From: Paeniroseomonas aquatica
GTDB lineage: Bacteria > Pseudomonadota > Alphaproteobacteria > Acetobacterales > Acetobacteraceae
Direction: 5' to 3'
Assembly: GCF_030409335.1 (NCBI RefSeq)
Contig: NZ_JAUFPN010000206.1
Span: 1-64,000 of the forward strand
DNA length: 64,000 bases
Shown here: piece after piece, positions 56,476-64,000 of the stretch
How the letters are laid out: every line of letters begins with the position of its first letter
Position numbering within the stretch: the first letter of the stretch is position 1
Position numbers and translations under genes: made by a program
Notes under the pieces: model-generated
Told to the model about the DNA's origin: nothing
The model's input: the letters and a program-made list of their open reading frames with translations, nothing else
Database searches by the model: none

Positions 56476-56494
56476 ATTCTTGCAGCGCAAGAAT
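56476..56494. promoter_or_regulatory. Perfect 19-bp inverted repeat before dprA
   Basis: ATTCTTGC-AGC-GCAAGAAT is a perfect 8-bp dyad with a 3-bp centre, 16 nt before the preferred dprA start. It could be an operator or an RNA hairpin that hides the alternative TTG at 56490. No T tract follows. Confidence 0.5.
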
Positions 56495-56534
56495 AGCCGG
56501 TTTTCGCGCCTGGCGCCCTAATCTCGTGAGATGC

Positions 56535-57119
56535 TCAACTCCGCCGGCCGATCCTCGGCTCCGTCCCCGCCAGCAGCCGCGCAATGTTGCCGCGGTGGCG
56601 GATGACCACCAGCGCGGCGATCCCGGCGCTGAAGAGCGCCAGGTCCGGCCGCCCGGCCAGCAGGGCCACCACCGGCGCCGCGGCGCAGGCCGCCATCGAC
56701 GCGGCGGAGGAGATCCGCAGGCTGAAGGCGACCGCCAGCCAGACCAGCGCCGCGGCGAGGCCGAGCCACCAGCCGGCGGCCAGGAGCACGCCGCCCCCGG
56801 TGGCGACGCCCTTGCCGCCCTTGAACCCTAGCCAGACCGGGAAGGCATGGCCCAGCATGGCGCCGAAGCCGGCCGCCAGCCCGGCCTGCTCGCCCCAGAG
56901 CTGCCCGGCCAGCCAAAGCGCCAGGGCGCCCTTGCCGACATCAAGCGCCAGGGTGGCGGCGGCCAGCGGCTTGTTGCCGGTGCGCAGCACGTTGGTCGCC
57001 CCGATGTTGCCGGAGCCGATGGCGCGGATGTCGCCGAGCCCGGCCGCGCGGGTCAGCAGCAGGCCCCAGGGGACCGAGCCCAGCAGGTAGCCCAGGGCCA
57101 GGGCCAGCAGCAGGCTCAT
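56535..57119 (-). CDS. plsY: Glycerol-3-phosphate acyltransferase PlsY
   Basis: This 194-residue membrane protein moves an acyl group from acyl phosphate to glycerol 3-phosphate, the first step of phospholipid synthesis. The three catalytic motifs are present: GSGNIGATNVLRT near 36-48, GHAFPVWLGFKGGKGVATGGG near 90-110 (in two parts), and the third, HRGNIARLLAGTEP, near 174-187. Five helices. The start overlaps the pyrC' stop by 4 nt. Confidence 0.93.
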   Translation of the reverse strand: MSLLLALALGYLLGSVPWGLLLTRAAGLGDIRAIGSGNIGATNVLRTGNKPLAAATLALDVGKGALALWLAGQLWGEQAGLAAGFGAMLGHAFPVWLGFKGGKGVATGGGVLLAAGWWLGLAAALVWLAVAFSLRISSAASMAACAAAPVVALLAGRPDLALFSAGIAALVVIRHRGNIARLLAGTEPRIGRRS

Positions 57120-58393
57120 GCGCCGAAGACCCGCCGCCCGGCCTTCCAGGTGCCGAGGACACGGCCTTCCAGGGCCCGGCCGTCGAAGGGCGAGTTCTGC
57201 GCCTTGCCCGGCAGCGCCCCGGCCTTGACCTGCCAGCCGCGGTCGAGGTCGAACAGCACGAGGTCGGCCGCGGCGCCCTTGGCCAGCCGCCCGGCCTCGA
57301 TGCCGAGCAGCGCGGCGGGCCGCGCGGTCAGCAGGTCGAGCGCCTGCAACAGGGTCAGGTCGCCGCCATGGACCCGCGCCAGGGTGACGCCGAGCAGGGT
57401 GGCGAGACCGGCGCCGCCGGGCTCCGCCTGGGCGAAGGGCAGGCGCTTGTCGTCGGCGTCGCGCGGCTGGTGGTCGGAGGCGATGGCATCGATGGTGCCA
57501 TCGGCCAGGGCTGCCACCACCTGCAGCCGGTCGGCATCCGGGCGCAGCGGCGGCGAGAGCTTGGCATAGGTGCGCCAGTCGCCGATGGCGGTCTCGTTCA
57601 GGTCGAAATAGGGCGGGGCGGTGTCGCAGGTGACGGCGAGCCCCTCGGCCTTGGCGGTGCGGATCAACGCCAGGGCCGCACCGGTGCTGACATGGGCGAA
57701 GTGGACGTGGCCGCCGGTGAGCCGGGCCAGGGCGATGTCGCGGGCGACCAGCATGGACTCGGCGGCGGCGGGGATGCCGGGCAGGCCGAGCCGCGTGGCC
57801 AGCTCCCCCTCGGTTGCGGCGCCGCCGGCGGCAAGGCTTGGCTCCTCCGGATGCTGCACCACCATGCGGCCGAAGGCGCGGGCATAGGAGAGCGCGAGGC
57901 GCATGGTGCGGGCACTGCCGATGGCCCGCCGGCCATCGGTGAAGGCGATGGCGCCGGCTTCCAGCAGCAGCCCGTATTCGGCCAGCTCGCGGCCCTCGCA
58001 CTGCTTGGTGGCGGCGCCGTAGGGCAGCAGGGTGATGCAGCCGGTCGCCGCGCCGCGGCGGAGGACGAACTCCACCAGCGCCGGGTCGTCCAGCGCCGGA
58101 TGGGTATCTGGCAGGGCGCAGAGGGTGGTGATGCCGCCGGCGACCGCGGCGCTGGCGGCAGAGGCGATGGTCTCGCGGTGCTCGAAGCCCGGCTCGCCGA
58201 TGGCGGCGCGGAGGTCGATGAGGCCGGGGGCCAGGCAGAGGCCGGTGGCGTCGAGCGTCGGGATGCCCTCGGGGCGGCCGAAGCCGGTGCCGGTCTCGGC
58301 GATGCGGCCGTCCCGGATCAGCAGGTCGCCGGGCGAATCGAGGCCGGTCGCCGGGTCCAGCAGGCGGGCGCCAAGGAACAGAATATCATGCAT
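57116..58393 (-). CDS. pyrC: Dihydroorotase-like PyrC', zinc HxH motif missing
   Basis: This 425-residue protein has the fold and length of a class I dihydroorotase, but the first metal motif is changed. Where active enzymes have DLHVHLREPG, it has [10 protein letters not shown] (60-69), so both His (expected at 62 and 64) are replaced by Arg and Ala. Later blocks [16 protein letters not shown] near 210 and [14 protein letters not shown] near 300 are partly kept. Catalytically dead PyrC' (PyrX) proteins form a complex with aspartate transcarbamoylase in Pseudomonas and others; its gene here overlaps pyrB by 8 nt, in full agreement. A functional dihydroorotase should be encoded elsewhere. Confidence 0.9.
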   Translation of the reverse strand: MHDILFLGARLLDPATGLDSPGDLLIRDGRIAETGTGFGRPEGIPTLDATGLCLAPGLIDLRAAIGEPGFEHRETIASAASAAVAGGITTLCALPDTHPALDDPALVEFVLRRGAATGCITLLPYGAATKQCEGRELAEYGLLLEAGAIAFTDGRRAIGSARTMRLALSYARAFGRMVVQHPEEPSLAAGGAATEGELATRLGLPGIPAAAESMLVARDIALARLTGGHVHFAHVSTGAALALIRTAKAEGLAVTCDTAPPYFDLNETAIGDWRTYAKLSPPLRPDADRLQVVAALADGTIDAIASDHQPRDADDKRLPFAQAEPGGAGLATLLGVTLARVHGGDLTLLQALDLLTARPAALLGIEAGRLAKGAAADLVLFDLDRGWQVKAGALPGKAQNSPFDGRALEGRVLGTWKAGRRVFGA

Positions 58394-59336
58394 TGCGGCG
58401 AAGGTCCCGGGCCAGCACGTCCAGCACCGCCATCCGGCAGGCGACGCCCATTTCCACCTGTTCGCCGATGACGCTCCGTTCCGGGTCGTCGGCGATGGCG
58501 CTGTCAATCTCGATGCCGCGGTTCATCGGGCCGGGGTGCATGACGATGGCGTCCGGGCGGGCCCAGGCCAGCTTCTCCGCGTCCAGGCCGAAGAATCGGA
58601 AGAACTCGCGGGAGGAGGGGACCAGGCCGCCGGTCATCCGTTCCTTCTGGAGGCGCAGCATCATCACCACATCGGCGCCGTCGAGACCTTTCTTCATGTC
58701 GTGGAAGACCTCGACGCCGAGCCGTGCGGCCTCGGCCGGGATGAGGGTAGGCGGGCCGATGAGGCGGACCCGGGCATTCATCGCCGTCAGCAGGTGGATG
58801 TTCGAGCGCGCCACCCGGCTATGCAGCACGTCGCCGCAGATGGCGACGGTCAGGCCTTCCAGGCGGCCCTTGCGGCGGCGGATGGTGAGCGCATCCAGCA
58901 GTGCCTGGGTCGGGTGCTCATGGGTGCCGTCGCCGGCATTGATGACGGCGGCGGAGACCTTCTGGGAGAGCAGCGCCGGAGCGCCGGACTGGCCGTGGCG
59001 GACCACCAGCAGGTCGCAATGCATGGCGTTCAAGGTGGTCGCCGTGTCGATCAGCGTCTCCCCCTTGTTCACGCTGCTGGTGGAGACCGCCATGTTGATC
59101 ACATCCGCCCCGAGCCGCTTGCCGGCCAGCTCGAAGCTAGTGCGGGTGCGGGTGCTGTCCTCGAAGAAGAGGTTGATCAGGGTGCGGCCGCGCAGCAGGT
59201 CCCGCTGGGTCTTTCCCTGACGGTTGAGCAGCGCATAATTCTCCGCCAGGTCGAGCAGGGCGCCGATATGCGGCGGCTCGAGCCCCTCGATGGCGAGGAG
59301 GTGGCCATCGGGGAGGATGGGGAAGGAGAAGGACAT
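58386..59336 (-). CDS. pyrB: Aspartate carbamoyltransferase catalytic subunit
   Basis: This 316-residue enzyme makes carbamoyl-aspartate in pyrimidine synthesis. The carbamoyl-phosphate loop is [20 protein letters not shown] near 58-77, with [14 protein letters not shown] (His and Gln) near 139, [12 protein letters not shown] near 167, [10 protein letters not shown] near 224, and [11 protein letters not shown] near 267. It begins with its ATG 1 nt before the ruvX stop codon's end and overlaps pyrC' by 8 nt. PyrC' probably serves as its structural partner; no pyrI is present. Confidence 0.95.
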   Translation of the reverse strand: MSFSFPILPDGHLLAIEGLEPPHIGALLDLAENYALLNRQGKTQRDLLRGRTLINLFFEDSTRTRTSFELAGKRLGADVINMAVSTSSVNKGETLIDTATTLNAMHCDLLVVRHGQSGAPALLSQKVSAAVINAGDGTHEHPTQALLDALTIRRRKGRLEGLTVAICGDVLHSRVARSNIHLLTAMNARVRLIGPPTLIPAEAARLGVEVFHDMKKGLDGADVVMMLRLQKERMTGGLVPSSREFFRFFGLDAEKLAWARPDAIVMHPGPMNRGIEIDSAIADDPERSVIGEQVEMGVACRMAVLDVLARDLRRNA

Positions 59337-59852
59337 TCAGGGACAGCCTGTACCGGGTGGCGGCACCCTAGCCGCCGGGCCCCATCTGTCCAAGCTGGTG
59401 GCGTCCAGGGCCGACTGCAGCATCCAGGCCGCCGCCGCTGCATCCACCGCCGCGGCCCGCTTGGCCCGGGTCAGGTCCGCCTCGCCGATCAGCATGCGGT
59501 TGACCGCGGCGCTGGACAGCCGCTCGTCCCAGAGCGCCACCGGCAGGCCGACCGCGGCGGCGATGGCCATGGCCCAGTCCTTCGCCGCCTGGGCCGCCGG
59601 GCCGAAGCTGCCGTCCATCGACAGCGGCAGGCCTGCGACCAGCCCGCCGACCGATTCCTTGCGGATGATCGCGGCCAGCTCTGCCGCATTGGCGGCCAGC
59701 TTGCCGCGCCGGATCACGCCGTAGGGGCTGGCCAGCATCAGCGAGGGGTCGGACAGTGCCAGCCCCACCACCCGGCTGCCGGGGTCGAGGCCGATGAGGC
59801 GTTGGCCGCGCGGCAGGCCGGCGCGGAGGTCGATCAGGTTGAACAGGGCCAT
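59337..59852 (-). CDS. ruvX: Holliday junction resolvase-like RuvX (YqgF)
   Basis: This 171-residue RNase H-fold nuclease is involved in 16S rRNA 5' processing and possibly junction resolution. The conserved blocks are RLIGLDPGSRVVGLALSD near 17-34 (first catalytic Asp), VGGLVAGLPLSMDGS near 67, ALWDERLSSAAVNRM near 105 (Glu), and DAAAAAWMLQSALD near 137 (Asp). First gene of the minus-strand operon, divergent from gatC by a 44-nt gap, and adjacent to pyrB with no gap. Confidence 0.93.
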   Translation of the reverse strand: MALFNLIDLRAGLPRGQRLIGLDPGSRVVGLALSDPSLMLASPYGVIRRGKLAANAAELAAIIRKESVGGLVAGLPLSMDGSFGPAAQAAKDWAMAIAAAVGLPVALWDERLSSAAVNRMLIGEADLTRAKRAAAVDAAAAAWMLQSALDATSLDRWGPAARVPPPGTGCP

Positions 59853-59896
59853 GGGGGGCCTTATAGCCCTCCGGCTGCGCAAGACTGGAATGGACC

Positions 59897-60184
59897 ATGT
59901 CCCTCGATCTCGACCAGGTGAGGCGGATTGCCTCGCTCGCCCGCATCCGGCTGAAGGAATCCGAGCTCGGCCAGGCCCAGGCCGAGCTGAACGGCATCCT
60001 CGGCTGGATCGAGCAATTGCAGGCGGTCGATACCGACGGCATCGAGCCGATGGCCGGCGGCGGCGCCGTCGCGCTGCGGCCGCGGCCGGATGCGGTGACC
60101 GATGGCGGCCAGGCCGAGCGGGTGCTGGCCAATGCGCCGGACCGGCAGGGCGAATATTTCGGCGTTCCGAAGGTGGTCGAATAA
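59897..60184 (+). CDS. gatC: Asp/Glu-tRNA amidotransferase subunit C
   Basis: This 95-residue subunit tethers GatA and GatB. It starts [19 protein letters not shown] and has the typical [25 protein letters not shown] block. GatC is required for transamidation of Glu-tRNA(Gln) and Asp-tRNA(Asn) in organisms lacking those aminoacyl-tRNA synthetases. GatA begins 2 nt after its stop. Confidence 0.95.
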   Translation: MSLDLDQVRRIASLARIRLKESELGQAQAELNGILGWIEQLQAVDTDGIEPMAGGGAVALRPRPDAVTDGGQAERVLANAPDRQGEYFGVPKVVE

Positions 60185-60185
60185 C

Positions 60186-61673
60186 ATGCACCCGACCGAT
60201 TTCACCCTGCGCGGCGCGATCGACGCGCTGAGCGAGGGCATCATCAGCTCAGTCGAGCTGACGAGCGCGCACCTGGACGCGATCGCGAAGCTGAACCCTC
60301 GGTTGAACGCCTATATCAGCGTGACCGGCGAGCAGGCGCTGGCCCAGGCCAGGGCCAGCGATGCCCGCCGGGCCGAGGGCACCGCGGGGCCGCTGGACGG
60401 CGTGCCGCTGGCGATCAAGGACCTGTTCTGCACCGCCGGCACCCGCACCACGGCCGGCAGCCGGATCCTCGGCAATTTCACCCCGCCCTATGAGAGCACC
60501 GTCTCGGCCAACCTGCTGCGGGATGGCGCGGTCTTCCTCGGCAAGGCGAACCTCGACGAATTCGCCATGGGCTCCTCCAATACCACCAGCGCCTTCGGGC
60601 CGGTGGAGAACCCATGGTCGCGGCGCAACGACCCGGAGACGCGGCTGGTGCCCGGCGGCTCCTCCGGCGGGTCGGCCGCCGCCGTCGCGGCGCGGCTGGC
60701 GCTGGGGGCGACGGCGACGGATACCGGCGGCTCGATCCGCCAGCCGGCGGCCTTCTGCGGCATCGCCGGCATCAAGCCGACCTACGGGCGATGCTCGCGC
60801 TTCGGCATCGTGGCCTTCGCCTCCTCCCTCGACCAGGCCGGGCCGGTGGCCCGCACCGTCGAGGATTGCGCCATCCTGCTGAGGTCCATGGCCGGCTTCG
60901 ATCCGAAGGACAGCACCTCGGCCGACGTGCCGGTGCCCGACTTCGGCGCCGCCTGCGCCCGCGGGGTGAAGGGGCTGCGGATCGGCGTGCCGAAGGAATA
61001 CCGGCTGGACGGGACGCCGCCGGAGATCGCGGCGCTCTGGGAGCAGGGCCTCGCCTGGCTCCGCGCGCAGGGGGCCGAGACGGTCGAGATCAGCCTGCCG
61101 CACACGCAGTACGCCCTGCCGACCTACTACATCGTGGCGCCGGCCGAAGCTTCCTCCAACCTCGCCCGCTACGATGGCGTACGCTTCGGCCTGCGGGTGA
61201 CGGAGCCGGGCAGCGACCTTAAGGACCTCTATGAGCGGACCCGGGCCGAGGGCTTCGGCGCCGAGGTGCGGCGACGCATCCTGATCGGCACCTATGTGCT
61301 GAGCGCCGGCTACTACGACGCCTATTACCTGAAGGCGCAGAAGATCCGGGCGCTGATCAAGCGGGACTTCGACGAGGCCTTCCGGACGGTCGATGCCATC
61401 GTCACCCCGGCGACGCCCTCCGCCGCCTTCGGGATGGACGAGAAGCAGGACGACCCGGTGAAGATGTACCTGAACGACGTCTTCACCGTGACCGCCAACC
61501 TCGCCGGCCTGCCGGGCCTGGCGGTGCCGGCCGGGCTGGACGGGCAGGGGCTGCCGCTCGGCCTGCAGGTCATCGGCCGGGCCTTCGACGAGGAGACGGT
61601 CTTCGCCGTCGGCGCCGCCATCGAGCATGCCGCCGACTTCACCGCCTTGCCGGCTTTGAGGGCTGGGATATGA
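60186..61673 (+). CDS. gatA: Asp/Glu-tRNA amidotransferase subunit A
   Basis: This 495-residue amidase releases ammonia from glutamine or asparagine for transfer to misacylated tRNA. The Ser-cisSer-Lys triad is present: Lys78 in PLAIKDLFC, Ser159 in [14 protein letters not shown], and Ser183 in [14 protein letters not shown]. Family end [17 protein letters not shown] is intact. It follows gatC by 2 nt and its stop overlaps gatB (ATGA). Confidence 0.96.
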   Translation: MHPTDFTLRGAIDALSEGIISSVELTSAHLDAIAKLNPRLNAYISVTGEQALAQARASDARRAEGTAGPLDGVPLAIKDLFCTAGTRTTAGSRILGNFTPPYESTVSANLLRDGAVFLGKANLDEFAMGSSNTTSAFGPVENPWSRRNDPETRLVPGGSSGGSAAAVAARLALGATATDTGGSIRQPAAFCGIAGIKPTYGRCSRFGIVAFASSLDQAGPVARTVEDCAILLRSMAGFDPKDSTSADVPVPDFGAACARGVKGLRIGVPKEYRLDGTPPEIAALWEQGLAWLRAQGAETVEISLPHTQYALPTYYIVAPAEASSNLARYDGVRFGLRVTEPGSDLKDLYERTRAEGFGAEVRRRILIGTYVLSAGYYDAYYLKAQKIRALIKRDFDEAFRTVDAIVTPATPSAAFGMDEKQDDPVKMYLNDVFTVTANLAGLPGLAVPAGLDGQGLPLGLQVIGRAFDEETVFAVGAAIEHAADFTALPALRAGI

Positions 61674-63118
61674 GCTACACACTCGAGGGCCGCACCGGCA
61701 CCTGGGAGATCGTCTGCGGCCTGGAGGTCCATGCCCAGGTCACCTCGCAGTCCAAGCTGTTCAGCGGCGCCGCCACGGCCTTCGGTGCCAGCCCGAACAG
61801 CCAGGTGTCGTTCATCGATGCCGGCTTCCCCGGCATGCTGCCGGTCATCAACCAGGAATGCGTGGCCCAGGCGGTGCGCACCGGCCTCGGGCTGAATGCC
61901 GAGATCCATCTCTGGTCGCGCTTCGACCGCAAGAACTACTTCTATGCCGACCTGCCGCAGGGCTACCAGATCAGTCAGTTCGCCCATCCCATCGTCGGGA
62001 CCGGCACGGTCGAGATCACCCTGGCCGACGGCAGCACCAAGCCCATCGGCATCACCCGGCTGCATCTCGAGCAGGATGCCGGCAAGTCGTTGCACGACCA
62101 GCACCCGCAGAAGAGCTTCATCGACCTGAACCGCTCCGGCGTCGCGCTGATGGAGATCGTCTCCGAGGCCGACATCCGCAGCCCCGAGGAAGCCGGCGCC
62201 TACCTCACCAAGCTGCGGCAGATCCTGCGCTACCTCGGCACCTGCGACGGCAACATGGACGAGGGCTCGATGCGGGCCGACGTCAATGTCTCCGTCCGCC
62301 GCGCCGGCGAGCCCTACCGCACCCGCTGCGAGGTGAAGAACGTCAATTCCATCCGCTTCGTCATGCAGGCGGTGGAGGCCGAGGCGCGGCGGCAGATCGA
62401 GGTCTGGGAGGAGGGCGGCGAGGTCCAGCAGGAGACCCGGCTGTTCGACACCGGCCGAGGCGTCACCCGCTCCATGCGCTCCAAGGAGGATGCGCACGAC
62501 TACCGCTACTTCCCCGACCCCGACCTACCCCCGCTGGTGCTGGATGCCGCCTGGGTGGAGAGTCTGAAGGCGGCGCTGCCGGAGTTGCCGGATGCGCGGC
62601 GGGCGCGCTACGCAGCCATGGGCCTGTCGCCCTACGACGCCCATGTCCTGACGCTCGAGAAGGAGACCGCGGCCTTCTTCGAGGCGGTGGCCCAGGGCCG
62701 CGATGCCAAGACCGTGGCGAATTGGGTGACCGGCGATTTCTTCGCCGCCCTCAACCGCACCGGCCACGACATCGGCTCCAGCCCGGTCGGCGCCGCCGGC
62801 CTGGCGGAGCTGCTCGACCTGATCGCCGACAAGACGATCAACGGCAAGATCGCCAAGGACGTGCTGGCGCTGATGTTCGAGACGGGCGAGGGCGCGACCG
62901 CCATCGTCGATGCCCGCGGCCTGCGGCAGGTCGTGGATACCGGCGCGATCGAGGCGGCCATCGAGGCGGTGATGGCGGCGAATGCCGGCAAGGTCGCGGA
63001 ATACCGCTCCGGCAAGGACAAGCTCTTCGGCTTCTTCGTCGGCCAGGTGATGAAGGCGATGCAGGGCAAGGGCAACCCGGCCCTGGTCAACGACGTGCTG
63101 AAGCAGAAGCTGGGCTGA
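61670..63118 (+). CDS. gatB: Asp/Glu-tRNA amidotransferase subunit B
   Basis: This 482-residue subunit phosphorylates the tRNA-bound Glu/Asp and receives ammonia from GatA. N-terminal kinase domain: [22 protein letters not shown] near 12-33 (in part), [20 protein letters not shown] near 87, [19 protein letters not shown] near 163 and [17 protein letters not shown] near 226. C-terminal YqeY-like tRNA-binding tail with [20 protein letters not shown]. Start overlaps the gatA stop. A strong hairpin follows the stop. Confidence 0.96.
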   Translation: MSYTLEGRTGTWEIVCGLEVHAQVTSQSKLFSGAATAFGASPNSQVSFIDAGFPGMLPVINQECVAQAVRTGLGLNAEIHLWSRFDRKNYFYADLPQGYQISQFAHPIVGTGTVEITLADGSTKPIGITRLHLEQDAGKSLHDQHPQKSFIDLNRSGVALMEIVSEADIRSPEEAGAYLTKLRQILRYLGTCDGNMDEGSMRADVNVSVRRAGEPYRTRCEVKNVNSIRFVMQAVEAEARRQIEVWEEGGEVQQETRLFDTGRGVTRSMRSKEDAHDYRYFPDPDLPPLVLDAAWVESLKAALPELPDARRARYAAMGLSPYDAHVLTLEKETAAFFEAVAQGRDAKTVANWVTGDFFAALNRTGHDIGSSPVGAAGLAELLDLIADKTINGKIAKDVLALMFETGEGATAIVDARGLRQVVDTGAIEAAIEAVMAANAGKVAEYRSGKDKLFGFFVGQVMKAMQGKGNPALVNDVLKQKLG

Positions 63119-63125
63119 GTCAGGC

Positions 63126-63149
63126 GCGGCGCCGGTTGGCAGGCGCCGC
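63126..63149. terminator. Hairpin after gatB
   Basis: GCGGCGCC and GGCGCCGC form a perfect 8-bp stem with an 8-nt loop, 8 nt past the gatB stop and ahead of the convergent TM2 gene's 3' end. No T tract. Same stem core as the hairpin at 45064-45089. Confidence 0.45.
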
Positions 63150-63202
63150 ACCGCTCCAGTCCGGTCGGTCGCGGCACCCCGGGGGGAGGGAGCCGCGATC
63201 GG

Positions 63203-63478
63203 TCAGGCGCCGGGGACCGGGTCGTTCAATTCGCGGGTCATGCTGGGGATCAGCAGCGCATCGGCCAGCGCCCAGGTGCCGGTGGTGACGAAGCCGAGCA
63301 GGCCGAGGCCGCTCCAGATCAGCGGCACCGAGAGGACCGTGATCGCGGCCATGCCGGCGGCCGAGAGGGTACGGCCGAGATAGAGCCGGTGCAGCCCGAA
63401 CAGGCCGAACAGGGCCCAGAGCATATAGGCAAGGCCTACCGACTTTCGGCGCGGCGCCCGAAGTGTCATCGCCAGCAT
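63203..63478 (-). CDS. TM2-domain small membrane protein
   Basis: This 91-residue protein has a TM2 domain: a basic N-terminal stretch LRAPRRKSVGLAY, helix LWALFGLFGLHRLYLGRT with the signature G-x-HRxYLG motif, a short turn, and a second helix ILIWSGLGLLGF-like (VLSVPLIWSGLGLLGFVTTG), then the ALADALLIPSM end. Function is unknown. GGGGGA 8 nt before the ATG at 63478 favours this start over 63487. It is convergent with gatB. Confidence 0.82.
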   Translation of the reverse strand: MLAMTLRAPRRKSVGLAYMLWALFGLFGLHRLYLGRTLSAAGMAAITVLSVPLIWSGLGLLGFVTTGTWALADALLIPSMTRELNDPVPGA

Positions 63479-63693
63479 GAAGATCATCCCCCAAAGGTCG
63501 GCGCCGCAACCATTTCCCCAGCCCGGTGCCGCCCTGTTGCATGTGCGGCAGCGCGTCGCGGTTGGGAAGCCGTTTCGCGGGACTCGCTTGTCTTCTTGGC
63601 CGCGCGTGGCCCCGCCGCCACAATCGCAGGTTGCTCGCCAGCATGACGGTGCTCGGCTAGGCTCCCCGCCAAGCAAGCGGAGAGAGGCAGCCC

Positions 63694-64000
63694 ATGATCG
63701 AGCTACACACCTGGAATACCCCGAATGGCCGCAAGATCAGCGTGGCGCTGGAGGAGATGAGGCTGCCCTATACGGTGAAGGTCGTGAATATCGGCAAGGG
63801 CGAACAATTCAACCCAGAGTTTCTTGCCTTCAGCCCGAACAACCGGATCCCGGCGATCGTCGATCCCGACGGCCCGGGCGCGGCACCGATCACCGTCTTC
63901 GAGAGCGGCGCCATCCTGCTGTACCTCGGCGAGAAGACCGGCAAGTTCCTGCCCAGCGACCTCCGGGCCAAGGTGCCGGTGCTGGAGTGGCTGATGTGGC
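63694..64000 (+). CDS. Glutathione S-transferase, N-terminal part (runs off the window)
   Basis: Only about 102 codons are visible. The thioredoxin-like domain begins IELHTWNTPNGRKISVALEE and has the glutathione-binding cis-Pro and Glu-Ser in FSPNNRIPAIVDPD and VFESGAILLYLGEKTGKFLP, then the start of the helical domain (VLEWLMW). The pattern resembles the YfcG/YghU-like (Nu-class) or Ure2-like group. GGAGAGAGG upstream supports the ATG at 63694. The C-terminal domain lies beyond the end of the window. Confidence 0.88.
   Translation, partial: MIELHTWNTPNGRKISVALEEMRLPYTVKVVNIGKGEQFNPEFLAFSPNNRIPAIVDPDGPGAAPITVFESGAILLYLGEKTGKFLPSDLRAKVPVLEWLMW

Overview
The window looks like a chromosomal segment of a high-GC alphaproteobacterium, most likely an Acetobacteraceae/Rhodospirillales member of the Roseomonas type (an inference from very high GC, an orphan Bug/TctC receptor, the divergent ruvX-pyrB-pyrC'/gatCAB arrangement, hexameric-type citrate synthase and Fnr/FixK-type sites). 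I see no rRNA, tRNA, insertion sequence, prophage or CRISPR array. About 59 protein genes are supported, including one frameshifted gene and one gene cut by the window end.

Layout. 1-7.7 kb: glycolate oxidase genes glcD-glcE and, 3 kb further on, glcF. Between them sits a periplasmic modification island: an OpgC-type membrane acyltransferase flanked by two SGNH-hydrolase-like proteins. 7.7-14.3 kb: a BrkB-type membrane protein, an orphan Bug receptor, a 42-residue small protein, then a low-oxygen/stress block (ackA with a +1 frameshift, a phosphate acyltransferase, a CBS protein, a cytochrome c and a tandem universal stress protein) with one perfect and one near-perfect Fnr/FixK box. 14.3-30.7 kb: aminotransferase plus degenerate gamma-glutamyltransferase lipoprotein, DsbA-like and metallo-beta-lactamase proteins, an ArgE/AstE-like hydrolase pair, a CinA-type protein, SMP-30, two divergent luciferase-like oxidoreductases, an MFS carrier and a SWIM-SNF2 helicase.

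30.8-38.4 kb: a compact iron-uptake locus on the minus strand: Sel1-repeat protein, TonB-dependent siderophore receptor, PiuC-like dioxygenase, PepSY membrane protein, exbB, exbD, tonB. Two Fur-like boxes lie upstream, and a third copy of the motif lies 27 nt before an 82-residue Cys-containing orphan at 45.3 kb. 38.4-48.6 kb: peptide-binding protein with a hexanucleotide repeat in its signal region, pyrE, an ELM1-like protein, msrQ, purC, a tartrate/D-malate dehydrogenase, an amino-acid racemase, an orphan in a less GC-rich patch, and gltA with a clear intrinsic terminator.

48.7-64 kb: a tight minus-strand run ruvX-pyrB-pyrC'-plsY-dprA-topA-rnr-S41 protease, with pyrC' lacking the HxH zinc motif, facing the plus-strand gatC-gatA-gatB operon. 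A TM2-domain protein and the start of a glutathione S-transferase gene close the window. No transcription-factor gene was recognised, so the Fnr-like and Fur-like sites must be served from elsewhere in the genome.
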